DNA from: Eublepharis macularius
Lineage: Eukaryota > Chordata > Lepidosauria > Squamata > Eublepharidae
Direction of reading: 5' to 3'
Length of the DNA: 64,000 nt
NCBI RefSeq assembly: GCF_028583425.1
Contig: NC_072798.1
Coordinates: 13,022,501-13,086,500 of the forward strand
The notes under the pieces are model-generated. The model saw only the letters and a program-made list of their open reading frames with translations. It had not been told where the DNA came from and did no database searches. Every line of letters starts with the position of its first letter. Position 1 is the stretch's first letter. Shown here piece after piece: positions 1 to 31,600 of the stretch. The position numbers were made by a program, and so were the translations under genes.

Positions 1-779
1 AGGTTAAAATGGTTCTCTCAGTTGAGGGGAGGGAGAAGAAGCAGGGAGCTCCCCCCCCTCCCCGCGAATAGTGCTTAGACCTGGAAAGCAATGATGGATT
101 GTGCTTTGTGCATATTAAGCTACCAGAAGGGAATCATGTTAAACTTTAATCTACCATTAGTGTACTGTCAGATGGAGAGAATGCCCTGTAGGCTCCCAGC
201 TAATGTCAGCAACCACCCTACCAAACAATCAGCTTAAAAAAAAAAACCCTTCCAGCTTCTGTTCAGCCCTCCTAACTTAAGTCATCGTTTTCCCTGAGAA
301 ATTGAGGGGAATGCTTATTGAGAAACTCTTTAGGGCAAAAGGACCTGTCTACCAAAAGTTCGTAACCATGCCAGGAGCACATGTTTTAAAAACATGGTTT
401 TAGATGTGTTTTAAAATGGAAGGACATTTGGGAAAGGGAAAATATATGGCAGACAGGAGTGGGAGGGAGCATTGTTTCTCTCTTGGAATTGCACCTTCCC
501 CCACAGCGGATTTTCTTTCCAATGGGTTTTAAATGCACATTTTCCTACATTATAGACCCTTTGGGCTGGGGGGAAGGACTGCACAGGGTGGGTCAGCTTG
601 TTCTTCTCCACTCCTGCTCTCTCCTCTCCGGAAGTGACTTTTCAAGATCAAAAGGGCAGCATCTGAGCAAAAAAGGGTTATTTCTTAGCCCACAGGAATT
701 CATGGAGGTTGTTTGGAACTTAATAACTGCAACTTTAAACACTTAGTTATGGAATTCCCTGTCTTCTTTTATCTGGCAG
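1..779. other. Intergenic sequence, no gene seen
   Basis: No reading frame here resembles a known protein. There is a short A-run near 236-246. I see no recognisable SINE or DNA transposon ends. Confidence 0.5.
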
Positions 780-872
780 GAACCTGTGGGGGTTCTAAAA
801 CCTGTAGAAATTACTGCTGTCAAGCCAATGAAGAACAGGCCTGAATTAATTCCAGAACTACTTCAAGAATAA
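780..872 (+). CDS. Candidate terminal coding exon of an unrecognised gene
   Basis: A pyrimidine-rich tract ending in a CAG acceptor (777-779) is followed by 30 open codons and a TAA stop at 870-872. The peptide ends in ELIPELLQE and is rich in K, P, V and E, as a real C-terminus might be. I do not recognise the protein and see no upstream partner exon in the window. A second frame is open almost as far (to a TGA near 843), and a 31-codon open frame after a good acceptor can arise by chance, so this is only a lead. If real, the gene would lie on the same strand as CMAS and end about 8 kb upstream of it. Confidence 0.22.
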   Translation, partial: EPVGVLKPVEITAVKPMKNRPELIPELLQE

Positions 873-1224
873 GAGGCTATGGATGAGATCTTTACACAAC
901 ATCTAAACTTGCTTTGAGTCTCAGCAAGAAAGGTGAACTATATATAATGGAAGGAAGGAAGGAGGAAGGAAGGAGGAAGGAAGATTCCTCCCCTCCTCAA
1001 AATAGAATACTGTATTATGTTTGTCCCTTTACTCTAAATTTCTGTATTTGTATTAACCAGCACAGTTTTGTATAATTGTAACATTTAAAAGGTTTTTGCA
1101 AGATTATTTACTTTATACAAGGTATGTTTATATATACAGATCTGGCCCCACATATGCCCAAAAATGAGTGGTAGAAAAATTTAGCATTTTTGGCTTGTAG
1201 ATAAATAGATACATACGGAAGGGA
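873..1224. other. AT-rich noncoding stretch with a GGAA microsatellite
   Basis: Positions 949-983 are a purine-only run built from GGAA and GGA units. The rest is AT-rich and could be 3' UTR of the candidate exon at 780-872. No AATAAA is seen before about 1445. Confidence 0.5.
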
Positions 1225-1456
1225 GGCAACCAGCATGGCGTACAGTGCCATATTAGGGTCTAGGAGGCCCAGGTTAGAATCTCCACTCTGCCATGGAAGC
1301 TCACTGGGAGACCTTGGGCCCGTCATTCTCTCTCAGCCTAACCAGAGGATAGTCGTCAGGATGGAGGATAAACAGGAGAGGAGAGCGATGTTGTAAGTTG
1401 CTTTGGGTCTCCACCGGGAAGAAAAGAGGAGCATCAACAAATAAAAAATAAAGGAA
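1225..1456 (+). repeat. tRNA-derived SINE
   Basis: The stretch begins with a tRNA-like part (CCCAGGTTAGAATCTCCACT resembles a B box in context), followed by the CTCTGCCATGGAAGCTCACT and GACCTTGGGC blocks. It ends in a CTTTGGGTCTCC block and an A-rich tail with AATAAA. The same order is seen at 16415-16615, 39706-39960 and 56765-56990. Confidence 0.75.
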
Positions 1457-1623
1457 CCGAAGCCTAATGGCTCAAGATCTGAACTGCCAAACCTCCTGTA
1501 GGGATTCTCCTGCTCTGAACTCCCATTGCCCGCAGTTTTTTCAAGTGGCAGAAGAGGGTTTTGTTTTTTTAAATGCATTGGCATCTAGTGCACAACAATG
1601 TAACTTTGTGAGAAACCCCAGAA

Positions 1624-1742
1624 GCGATGGCAGTAGCTCTAGGAACAACTGGAAACTTTATGGTTTTACCACAGAGTTTCGGGCAACATAATGGTAAAAC
1701 CATAGGGTTTCCTATGACAATTCCTAGAGCTATGGCCATCGC
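1624..1742. repeat. Short palindromic element
   Basis: The left arm starts GCGATGGCAGTAGCTCTAGG and the right arm reads CCTAGAGCTATGGCCATCGC, close to its reverse complement. An inner inverted pair, TATGGTTTTACCA and TGGTAAAACCATA, continues the fold. A degraded relative of the TATGGTTTTACC core lies near 2967-2990. It is probably a small MITE. Confidence 0.6.
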
Positions 1743-4345
1743 TTTCCTCCATGTCCCTGCCTCCAACCCTTCCACCAGTTGCCCGGCTCAGCCTGCCAAC
1801 CCTGCTTGTGACTCACCCTAATTCCGCTTCCTGACAGCTATTCTATACTCAGGATTAGACACGATGAAAGATTTAGGGCAATCGTTTGGTATGGCAAAAG
1901 GCAGAAGCTTGAGAAACTGACTGGTAATAACTCCGTATACCTGCTGGGACTTTAAGTAACTTTAACTGTGGGACAGAGATGCACAGGGCTGTATTCGACC
2001 TAGAATCAAAAGGTGGCTGCTCACTGTTTTTGGCTGTCTGTCTGAATAGATTCTTCTCTGTCTCAAAGCCAAAGCGAAGCAGATTTGAAAAATCTCTCAT
2101 TTTTGAAGAGCGAGCACAAATGCTGGATGCCGTGGTCTCCTTTTCCAGTACCGCGCATTCAGATTTTGTGCCATACTCTGATTGTAAACAGAGGACAAAA
2201 ACATTGGGCTAATCTCAAAGAAGTACAATCTCACCACATCCATCACAACATGAGAACATATCTGACAGAACACCCCTTGTTGTGACATGTACATTGAATT
2301 AGTGCACACACCCGAGCCAAGGTTTAGCTGCCGTTGTGAGGTAACTGGCTGCACAGCTTCTTGACACAATGCATCTATCAGTGCTCTGCAGATCTTCAAT
2401 GAAAAATCCCAGAGGAGCGATTCTCATTTCGCAAGCAAGAATGGATGAGAAGGAATAAACTTCCCAGATCCAACCATTACAAAATTAATATCTAATTTAA
2501 AGCTAATACCGTTTCTCCTTGTGTTTATTATCATTTTAAACAGCCTGCAATGCTTAATTCTGACTATAGGAGGTGCTAGAGGACCCCTCCCCAACTATTT
2601 TATCTCAGGGTGAGGAAAATCATGGATCTTTGTTTGTCTTTAAAAAGGTCAACACTGCAAGGGGAGGAAAGAGAGGGTTTAACCCTACTTTCGGCCAAGA
2701 AGAAAGGCCGGCTATAAATATTTAAATAAATAATAAAAATAATAGTTTGCCAATAACACTGTTATTAGCCCTTGGAGGGGGGAAAGAGCATAAGGTGGGG
2801 ATACATAGGTCTCCTTTCTTCCATTTTATTCTCGCATTTGATTTTACTGCTCAGAGAGGTGCCAAGTGAAGGACTTCAAAAACAGTCATTTGACCGCAGA
2901 TGTGACATCATTTCCAGGAGAACCCAGGAAGGACTTCAGTCCTCTCTCGGAATTGATGGAAATGCTATGGTTTTACCGTAAGAGTTTCTGGAGATCTAGG
3001 TTTTCCCTGGAAACGACGTTGCACAGTCACCAATGGCCACATTCCATCCCCCCCCCTCCCCATCCTTGGCTCCCACTATCAGGCCTGGTAAAGATGGACT
3101 TTGTAAAGTTCTGCCTGCTGGATATGGGGCTGTCTTCCCAATAGTCTTCTTTCTGAATTCAAATGTTTGGAGAACTGTTCCTATTTCCTTTGATGAGAGA
3201 TAGGCCCTCTGCACATTCTCATCTGGGGCTGGGGTTGCCCAGTAAGAGGTGGGGGAACCCAGCACTCACCTTTTTTCACTCCTTGCATGTCCGCGAAGTG
3301 TTTGGAGCCAAAACTGGCCCAGTGCAAAGCACGGGAGCCTACGTGATGACATCAGTACAGGTTAGTGGCAGCGGGGGTGGAGGCTGGGAGCAGGGAATCC
3401 CTCACCCTCACCAGGGGACCCGGCAGCCCATTCTGGGACCTATGCTACTCTCTTTGAGACCCCAGGCCAAAACTGTTTTTTTTTAACCCAGACTTTTACA
3501 AGGGATTTGATATTTTGTAATGCGTTTACAATCTGCTTTTATCTAGCCTGACTCACCTGAAGACAGTATGAGGACAAATCTTGTATACTCTGTGTTGATA
3601 ATGTGCTTTTATAGCTCATGGTTTTATTGGCCAGCTTTTAATGGTTGTAAATTTTAATGCTTTTACATTTGATGATGTTAGATGTTTATGGTATGAGCAT
3701 AAAAGGTCTTGAAGAGGCAAGCATACAAATATTTTAAGTAAATAATTTTCAGAAGCAATCCTGCGTTTTAGGCGACCTCTGGCTTGCTAGGGCTTCACTT
3801 CAAAGGGGGTTTCTCTGATTGACATTCTAATAAACCTCAGCTTAACTTCCTTCAGTCTGCCAGGATTTTCAAGTGTGCTTTTTCCAAAGGAAAATTACAA
3901 CCTGGCCATGCTATTTATCCAACCTGACAGAACTACTTTGCTCGAGGGTTATTTTCAGGGTTGTACCAGGGGCTGACGACCAAGGCTGAGTAGTACCCAA
4001 AATAGCCTTCATTTCAAATAGTGATGTTTAATTGCACCCTTTCTCACATATTTTGACACCCAAAGGAAGACTAAAGAAGAGCATTTTTTTAAAAAAAAGT
4101 TTCTTCCTTGACTTGTGGTGGAAAACTGTGGGGAAATGACGGGATACAAAAATTAATGCATATTAAGATGACTGCCAAACAGAAAATTTCCTTAATATTT
4201 CTTCATTAACTGAAAAGTCCCCCACGGCCATTTCAGTAGTATCTGGAGTGGGGGATTAAAAGGCATGAAAATACTTATGGGGAATTACCAGATTTTTTTT
4301 AAAAAAAAGATAATCTAAACTTTTATGTGCATTAGTGCTCCACAA
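1743..4345. other. Intergenic, mostly unassigned
   Basis: Open frames here are short and overlap on both strands. About 3340-3440 (the CCCTCACCCTCACCAGGGG area) resembles low-complexity GC-rich repeats also seen near 41.7, 46.0 and 54.4 kb. The rest is AT-rich with no family assignment. Confidence 0.4.
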
Positions 4346-4830
4346 GTTTTTATTTATTTATTTATTTTATTCAATTTATACCCCGCCCTCCCCATAAATG
4401 GGCTCAGGGCAGCTAACAACATTAAAAAATACATTAAAATCACAAAAACATAAAATCAACAATAATTTTTTAAAAATCATTAAAATAGTCCAGGAGCAGG
4501 CTATTTAGACAAATATTGGGAGTCTGTATACGGGCATAGCAGACAGCTGAGGGCAGCCCCAGAAGAAGTGGTGGTCTTAGATGGAAGGAAGAGGACACCC
4601 GCTGGCACTCAGCCGAAGGCCCGGTGGAACATCTTCGTTTTACAGGCCCTGCGAAACTGTAACAGGTCCTGCAGGGCCCGGATCTCCAGCGGGAGAGCGT
4701 TCCACCAGGCCGGGGCCAGGGCAGAAAAGGCCATGGCCCTGGTTGAGGCCAGACGGATGTCCTTCAGGCCGGGGACCACCAGGAGTTGCTTGTCTGCAGA
4801 GCACAACACCTTGCAGGGGACGTAATGGCA
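4346..4830 (-). repeat. L2-clade LINE, 3' end with RT C-terminal remnant
   Basis: Read on the minus strand, 4609-4809 encodes a peptide with AWWNALPLEIRALQDLLQFR followed by RACKTKMFHRAFG. This is the conserved C-terminal block of L2-type reverse transcriptases. It is followed on that strand by an AT-rich 3' UTR and a terminal simple repeat (TTTA units at about 4346-4370 on the plus strand). It is 5' truncated. A related copy lies at 46360-46905 on the plus strand. Confidence 0.75.
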
Positions 4831-5728
4831 GGAATCTTATCCGGACTAAAGTCACACTCACTGGGAAAGAAAATCTCATTCTTATTATCCGACACAGATG
4901 CTTACATGTCCTATAGAGTCCCATCATTTGCTGCAAATACACTCCAAAATGGCAACGTGAAGGGAGGCTACTTAGATCATTGTTCTTTTTATTATCCCTA
5001 TTGTACTGAGCTTGTAGTCATATTTTAAAATCGGTTTCCACTTTTACATCTTGTTTCTTGTGTACTTACTGATCTATTGTTTGCATATAATTCATACCCC
5101 TCATTGTTGAAGGTTTTGTAATCTTGTAACAGCCAAAGGCTATATACAATAAACCAACTAGCGCACCACAAGAGGAATTTAAACAACAGTCTTTTCAGTC
5201 TGCGATTGTTTTCAAGACCGGGCTTTTAAGTACATCAGACACAGCAGGGGGCTTTAAAAGTCTATTAACAATAAGCTCATTTATTGTTGAATGGAAACTC
5301 GTTGTAGACTTTCTACATGAGACAGACAAGAATGATTTGATGAGTTGTGGATTTATGAACTAAGGAATTTCGACATTAGAAAAAAAAAGAGATCCTTTAT
5401 CTTCAACAAAGAGTAAGAGACAATTTGAAAATGATACTTATATTTGTTGCGGAGAAAATGGGAAGCTTTCTTTTAGTTTATATAGTTATTTTTCTCTTTT
5501 TTTCTGTTTCGTCTGTATGTCCTGTTATTTCTGTTTGTTAGCTGATCTTTTGTTTGATTAGTTTTTGTGTAAATGTCCTTTTATATTTTGTTGTCATTAT
5601 TATATAAAATTCTTAATAAATATAAAAAGAGGCTTCTAACATGTATCAGTATGCAGATAAACTCCGTAGCAATAAGGGTCAGGGAAAACTCGTGGTTAAT
5701 GTCCTTTCAAGGTTTTAAAAAACAGTAA
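4831..5728. other. AT-rich intergenic sequence
   Basis: AT-rich throughout, with T-rich text at 5470-5600 ending in AATAAATATAAAAAG. This may be the 3' end of an old LINE, but I cannot assign it. No coding evidence. Confidence 0.35.
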
Positions 5729-5741
5729 CGAGACAGCAGTA

Positions 5742-6003
5742 TGGTTGTTGTGGGTTTTCCGGGCTGCATTGCCGTGGTCTTGGCATTGTAGTTCCTGACG
5801 TTTCGCCAGCAGTTGTGGCTGGCATCTTGTGACACAGACTGTGACACTGAGAGATCTCTGTCTTTTGGTGCTACACCTCTGAAGATGCCAGCCACAGCTG
5901 CTGGCGAAACGTCAGGAACTACAATGCCAAGACCACGGCAATGCAGCCTGGAAAACCCACAACAGCCATCGTTCTCCGGCCATGAAAGCCTTCGACAATA
6001 CAT
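5742..6003. mobile_element. Penelope-like element, minimal inverted unit
   Basis: This unit contains only pseudo-LTR sequence. A minus-strand arm (5742 to about 5833) meets a plus-strand arm (about 5840-6003), with both 3' ends outward. It is flanked by a 13-bp direct repeat, CGAGACAGCAGTA, at 5729-5741 and 6004-6016. The right end keeps the full pseudo-LTR terminus, ending near CGACAATACAT. The left end stops about 40 bases short, at the ATGGTTGTTG point. The arms match those of the larger PLE at 19607-23454. Confidence 0.85.
5876..5916 (+). ncRNA. Hammerhead-ribozyme-like motif in PLE pseudo-LTR
   Basis: The stretch holds CTGAAGA, a six-pair stem (GCCAGC with GCTGGC), GAAAC and GTC in hammerhead order. 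A 3-bp stem I is formed by CCT and AGG. The palindromic ACGT would make stem III only in a dimer. One unpaired T sits between CTGAAGA and the stem. The minus arm of the same unit keeps the stem and GAAAC-GTC part but lacks the CTGA block. Confidence 0.55.
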
Positions 6004-6143
6004 CGAGACAGCAGTAGTTGTGAAAAAGGATGGCAGTATAGTGTACAGAAGTGCAAAGAAAAGTGGCAAAAGAACAGAAGGTATTTGGGTTTGCTGACCT
6101 TTGAAGACAGATATTTTTGCTTGACTAACAGTGCGATCATAAG

Positions 6144-6352
6144 CACCTCCAGGTGGAGCCTTGCATTCTCCCAGAATTATAGCTGATTTTCAGACTACAA
6201 GGATCAGTTACCCTGGAAGAAATGTTAGCTTTGAAATGTGGACTCCGTGGCATATCCCTGCTGACCTCTCTCCCCTCCCTAAACTCTGTCCTTCCTGGCT
6301 CTACCCACAAATCTCCAGGAATTTCCCAACCCAGATTTGGCAACGTTACCTA
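6144..6352. repeat. hAT-D-like non-autonomous element, diverged
   Basis: The text runs from a CACCTCCAGGTGGAG block, through CAGAATTATAGCTGATTTTC and GGATCAGTTACCCTGGA, to CTCCAGGAATTTCCCAAC and TTGGCAAC. This matches the order of the well-bounded copies at 43465-43702 and 41853-42446. Ends are worn and no duplication was found. Confidence 0.55.
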
Positions 6353-6593
6353 CACCCTTTTAAGTTCATTTAAGTTAAAAGGTTTAAAATGGTGAAACTG
6401 TACATAGTGGGTTGGACAAATATACCCAGTTATAGCAGAATACACAAATGTACCCTATTGTCATCTTTCAGCGATACATATTTGACTGGATGTTGATTCT
6501 TGTGTGAGACTATGAAATGTTCAAGGACAGAAGAATGTCCCTATTTTCACCCATGAAATGTTGGAGAGTTGGAAAAATGAGCAAGAGAGTTTT

Positions 6594-6778
6594 TATCCGA
6601 TCTTATCAGAACCTGGAAGATAAGTATAGTTGGTCCAGGTTAGTAGTTGGATAGGAGACCACTGAGGAAGATGCTACACGAAGGCAGGTAAGGCAAGCCA
6701 CTTCTGAACGTCTCTCACCTTAAAAACCCTATGGTGTTGCTGTAAGTTGGCTGCAATTTGACGGCACTTTCCCTCACC
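6594..6778 (+). repeat. 5S-rRNA-derived SINE
   Basis: Contains degraded 5S rRNA internal-promoter text (CTTATCAGAACCTGGAAGAT, then GGTTAGTAGTTGGATAGGAG), followed by a SINE body ending in GTTGGCTGCAATTTGACGGC. Related copies are at 7339-7500, 62030-62640 and 62815-62955. Confidence 0.7.
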
Positions 6779-6838
6779 ATAACACACCGTGATATAAATA
6801 ATCATCTATCACAACTTTGCCCTGATCTGGATGACTCC

Positions 6839-7040
6839 GAGCCAAGCTACAAGTGACGCCTGACACAGGTTGGACACTTGTCAGCTTCCCTCAAGTTTTG
6901 ATGGGAAATGTAGGCGTCCTGGTCTTGCAGCTGTAATGGAGAGCCAAGCTGTAAAACCAGGATGCCTACATTTCCCATCAAAACTTGAGGGAAGCTGACA
7001 AGTGTCCAACCTGTGTAAGGCGTCACTTGTAGTTTGGCTC
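6839..7040. repeat. 202-bp palindromic MITE, family P1, copy 1
   Basis: It starts GAGCCAAGCTACAAGTGACG and ends in the near-perfect reverse complement. Almost the whole length folds into one hairpin around a CTGTAATGGAGAGCC centre. Two further copies of the same 202-bp length lie at 7631-7832 and 49760-49961. Confidence 0.85.
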
Positions 7041-7053
7041 TCAGTCTAGCCTG

Positions 7054-7253
7054 AGAGGAGTTGGCTGTGTTAGTCTGTAGTTGCAAAATAGTAAAGAGTC
7101 CAGTAGCACCTTTAAGACTAACCAACTTATTTGTAGCATAACCTTTTGAGAACCACAGCTTTCTTGATCAGGATGAAGAGAGCTGTGGTTCTCAAAAGCT
7201 TATGCTGCAATAAAGTTGGCTAGTCTTAAAGGCGCTACTGGACTCTTTATTAT
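7054..7253. repeat. Fold-back repeat, family P3
   Basis: The left arm carries GTCCAGTAGCACCTTTAAGA and GAACCACAGCT, and the right arm gives their reverse complements around a GGATGAAGAG centre. The same family occurs near 12.4, 26.3, 42.5, 43.4, 50.1, 53.3 and 58.9 kb. It is non-coding and probably a non-autonomous DNA element. Confidence 0.75.
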
Positions 7254-7338
7254 TCAGTCTAGCCCAATATCCTGTCCTGTTGAAGGTCAGAACACTGTCT
7301 CCATTTTCAACCACGGAGAGTTGGAAATATGAGAAATG

Positions 7339-7500
7339 GATCTCATCTGATCTTGGAAGTTAAGCAAGGTTGGCTCTGGATGGGAAACCACTAAAGTCCA
7401 GGTTTGCTACACAGAGGTAGGCAATGGCAAACCACCTCTGAACAGCTCTTGGTTTGCAACCCTGTGGTTGGCTGCAACTTAATGGCTCTTTACGCACTTT
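7339..7500 (+). repeat. 5S-rRNA-derived SINE
   Basis: ATCTCATCTGATCTTGGAAG then TTAAGCAAGGTTGG match the start of the 5S internal promoter region. The body continues with GGCAATGGCAAACCACCTCT and GTTGGCTGCAACTTAATGGC. Confidence 0.75.
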
Positions 7501-7630
7501 AGCTTGGCGGGAGGAAACAAGGAAAAGATGCTGAAACTGAAGCAGAGGGAGGAATTTAGATGTGAGAAAGAACTTGAGAAGAAGTAATATGCCCTCTTCC
7601 TTGATTCTCAAAAACGATTGGGACCACCTA

Positions 7631-7832
7631 GAGCCAAACTACAAGTGACGCCTTACACAGGTTGGACACTTGTCAGCTTCCCTCAAGTTTTGATGGGAAA
7701 TGTAGGCATCCTGGTCTTGCAGCTGTAATGGAGAGCCAAGCTGTATAACCAGGATGCCTACATTTCCCATCAAAACTTGAGGGAAGCTGACAAGTGTCCA
7801 ACCTGTGTAAGGCGTCACTTGTAGCTTGGCTC
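7631..7832. repeat. 202-bp palindromic MITE, family P1, copy 2
   Basis: Nearly identical to the copy at 6839-7040, the same length and about 590 bp downstream of it. It differs at scattered bases, for example in the first arm. Confidence 0.85.
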
Positions 7833-8487
7833 TTAGTGTTACATATAGATGATCAAGTCTTTCCATGCAATCGGTCTGCCCTCTGCTGGATTTCAAGAAC
7901 ATTGCCAGAACAATGCTAGATCTGCTCCTTATATTCTTGAATGCAACGAAATGGGATGGGGAAGTGGGAGGTTTGCCAATACTAGCTGGGGAAATTCCTG
8001 GCGATTTGAGGCGATGCCTGAGGAGGGTGCAGTTTAGGGAGGAAAGGGCGCTCAACAGGGATGTGCCGCTGCAAAGATCGCCCTCTGTGGTTCTTTGTTA
8101 TTGGACGTGCAACTTCATCTTGTGACCATATATTATGATGCGTTTTTAATGGTACCGTATATGTTGTTTTAATGCTAAGTTTTTGTGCAGTGTATAATAA
8201 ATAGCTGCACTTTATTTTATTTTCTTGTTGCTCAGCCTTCTGATTCCTTAATGGAACCTTCATGTTCAGAGGCAGTCCGCCCAATGGAACATATTCAGAG
8301 GCGTTCTAACAGATGTAAATGAAAGCGGGACCTGTTGCTTTTATTCTCTTCTCGTCAGCTTCCCATTTTAAAAAAAACTGGCAGGCCGCTGCTGGAAACA
8401 AGATGCAGCCTGTCCTTAGGTCTGATCCTGCCACACGAGTTTAGTATTTTCTTATTTCTTGCCCAATACACAAGTGACCTACCGAAA
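7833..8487. other. CMAS upstream flank
   Basis: Holds partial repeat text (about 7950-8060 resembles worn hAT-D sequence, and about 8240-8320 resembles a dispersed repeat with a TTCATGTTCAGAGGCAGT block). No coding evidence. Confidence 0.45.
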
Positions 8488-28428
<19,941 letters not shown>

Positions 28429-31384
28429 TAATACGGGCCTAAAGCTGCCGCTTCTCTTGGGGATGGAAAAAACTGTCCCCTTATTCTTTCCCTTTGCTGG
28501 TCTCTCTGTCGTTTACTTGGTTTTTGACATTTCAGGAATCCAAAGAACATTACCAAGGACTGTGCAGCATGATATATTTTTCCCCAAGCACTTAAACGTT
28601 AATTTCCAACTGCAGCCCCCCGCTAGTGCAAAAGCTGCCACCCGTCAAGCTGATCCCAGGCAACGTAGCTTGATGAGCCTTGTAAAAAGGTTAAGAAATT
28701 GACAGCGCCAACGCCTGGCTTTTGAAAAGTGGTAAGTCTATAAAAATAGAACTAACTAAAGATAATTTTGGGTTTGTTTCCTGTTCAAAAAGAGCCAAAG
28801 GAGACGATTGCCGGGTTTTCATATGAACCGAAGTTATCGGCCGGGATCAGACATAACGTGAAACCACGGTTTATTTGAACTAACAGCTGGATTGTGAAAC
28901 CTGAATTCAGCACCGAAGGGATCCCTCGTGTTTTGTTTTGCCTCGGCAAATGGTGCTTTCATTGCTTTCGTTCTACCCAGGTGTCTCTGTAACCAGGGAG
29001 CGGGCAAGGGTTTTAGTAAAGACCGGTTGCAATTGCATGATTTAAATTCTTCCAAAGTGAAATTTTGCTTGAGATTGCCATGCAAGCCGTGGTTAAGCTA
29101 GAATGTCTGTACTGATACACATCATGTAAAATCCTAGTTTGGTCTCTGATTAAATACACCAACCATGATTTGAGATCCTGATTTGGTGGCTGCTGAGTGG
29201 CCTGTGTTCAGACAACCACACTAACCATGATTAGTTTAATTAACCCTTGGCTTCCATTTATGTCTAAACTGAAGGCTTCTTAAAGACTTTGGCAAGGGAG
29301 GCGATAAGCGTTTTCACCCGAAAAGCCCTTTTAGATTCCCGGCTTGATGTGAATCCCAGCAAACAGGACTTAGAACTGGGCGAGAGGAGAGACACCTTCA
29401 AAACCACATAGGGTCTCTCAGCACCTCCTCTTTCCCCACCCCAGTTAATCTAACTGGCTGAGCTTAAAAAGGCAAGAACCTTTCACAATGGAATAATTAA
29501 AAAGCAAGATCTCTGCCTCTTAGAGACGAGGCCTGCTGCCCTTAGAGGTGAGCCACGTACGCATCACAAAAATCACATGAGACTCCACGATGGTATGTAC
29601 CACTTCTCACTGAAGGTAGGGGGTGGTTGCATTTTAACATATCCCATATTTTTTTAAAAAAAACTAGCACATCAGGAGAAGACATTTTTTTACTTAGCTT
29701 CTTTCCCTGAAGCACTAGTTTTCCATAGGCAGGGAAAACTAAAAAAAAAAATGGAGTGTTCAGTTGTGCAACACCTCCCTGAAGTGGTTCTGCTCTGTGC
29801 CGGTGCCCCTTGTTCCCACACCCACTCATATTGTTTGTTACTCCACTGCTGTGTCCCTGGCCACAGTTCTCATTTTTTTGTGATATGTATTTGCCATCTC
29901 TGTGACTCTGCCTGCCTCGCAGGGCTGTTAAGGTGATAGAATAATAAAGCCCCGTGTATTCCATTTGCGGCTCCTTGGAAGAAGGATTGGATAAGAGAAT
30001 TTCTCCATTTGATATTTACTTCTATGTCTATACTTTTAGAGGGGGCATCTCTCCTGCCCGTTGGTAATGGTGGAAAATAGGGATTCAGGGTGGATGTAAT
30101 GTCTGCAATCTTGTTTTATACTTTTTGAAGTTGCTATTCTTTTTACTGCTTGTTGTATCTTTCAAAAGGCAATGATAATTTATTTCCGTGGGCTGCTTGT
30201 CTTTTTGGGAGTTGGAAAATAATACTGTAGAGTTGCCTGTAATTTTTGTATGCCCTCAATATCGGTGAGTTATGCAATGCTGGAACTTTTCTTTCTGGAA
30301 CATGTTAGGTAGCAGCGCAATCTGTGACTTGCCATGTTGAATACGGTCCGCTAGCCAGGTGCTTGAGTTCTAGGCAGGTAGAAGTGGGAGGTTTCCTCAA
30401 GTGATGGGGGGAGCACAGTGAGTGGCTGGGGTGGAGAAGCTGCATTTGGCTTGGTGGGTCACGAACCGCAGAAGTCTTGTGCACTTAAGTCTTATTCCAT
30501 TCCTGTTGGAAATGTGCAGACATGCAAATGCTTTGGATTGCTTGCAAACGGAAGGCTGTATTCAGACAATACAGGATACATCAACTTCGAACTGATAGCA
30601 TCTCTGATTCCTAGGGGCAGGGGTGGGGCTTGACTTGGGGCAAAAACAAATGAGATGAATACCCCAGCTCTCTTATCATGTATAAAATGCAAATTGCAGC
30701 TCCACTTTGCAGTGGGGCCGTGTGGGGGAAAGGAGAGGGTGTCAGCCACTAGTCACTTTCACTAGCCCATATGGGGTTATCTGCTTTATCATCAGTATTT
30801 TAAAGGGGAAATCAAGTTGTTTCCCCCCTCTTTTTAAAATACGTATAGCAAAGTTTGGAACCAGTTTTGATTAACGAAACCAACTGGAGGTTGAAGGGTT
30901 AACCCCCCCCCCCCCACTCCATTCCATGTAGTGATCCAAGGCAAATTGAGGCTGCATGACTGCAATTGATGGACCGACCCGGACTGTATAATCTTCAGTC
31001 TTTTTTTACCCTTAAATACTCACATTTGTGATCAATACTGATGAAGACTTTACTTGATTTATTGTTGATTATTTATGTGCAGATAATGATTTACCAATCT
31101 TAGGATTGTTCGAGGTTTTTTTTCCAACTCAAGAATAAAAAATAAAACCCTGTCTCATGTTTTGTTGTTTGAAATGATGCCCTTTAGAGAGGACGTTTCC
31201 AGTGCTTTCTCTCGGCTGAACCATCTGCCCCTGGCCGATGTGGGCCCAATCCCTATGGCATTGTAAGACTGGCTCTTGTCGTGATACAGCTTCTTAAGCT
31301 CAGGCAATGCTTGGGCATGGAGGTTCACAACAGCTTTGTGGTGGTTGGCAGGGGCTCTAGAACTTCAAACAGAAGCTTTAGGGT
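28429..31384. other. CMAS 3' UTR and downstream flank
   Basis: The first AATAAA signals on the plus strand are at 29943-29948 and 31134-31146, so the mRNA end lies at one of these or at a variant signal such as ATTAAA near 29149. A worn fold-back with ATCAGACATAACGTGAAACC on the left and TGTTCAGACAACCACACTAA on the right spans about 28845-29260. A C-run lies at 30903-30916. I see no gene. Confidence 0.5.
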
Positions 31385-31600
31385 CATAAGAACATAAGAA
31401 CATAAGCAAAGCCATGTTGGATCAGGCCAGTGGCCCATCCAGTCCAACATTCTGTCACACACAGTGGCTAGAAATCCAGTGCCATCTAAAGGACTGTCAG
31501 TGAGGCCAGGACACCAGAAGCCCTCCCACTGCCTTCCTTCCAGCACCAAGACAACAGAGCACCACCTCCCCACAAAGAGAATACCATCTATCTCCTGTGG

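Noticed and set aside
2097-2399. 100-codon minus-strand open frame
   Set aside because: No recognisable domain, no splice context and no similarity I can name. Overlapping open frames on the other strand suggest chance.
7639-8055. 138-codon minus-strand open frame
   Set aside because: It reads through the P1 palindrome and adjoining repeat text. A near-identical peptide piece appears at 6847-7125 because of the P1 copy there.
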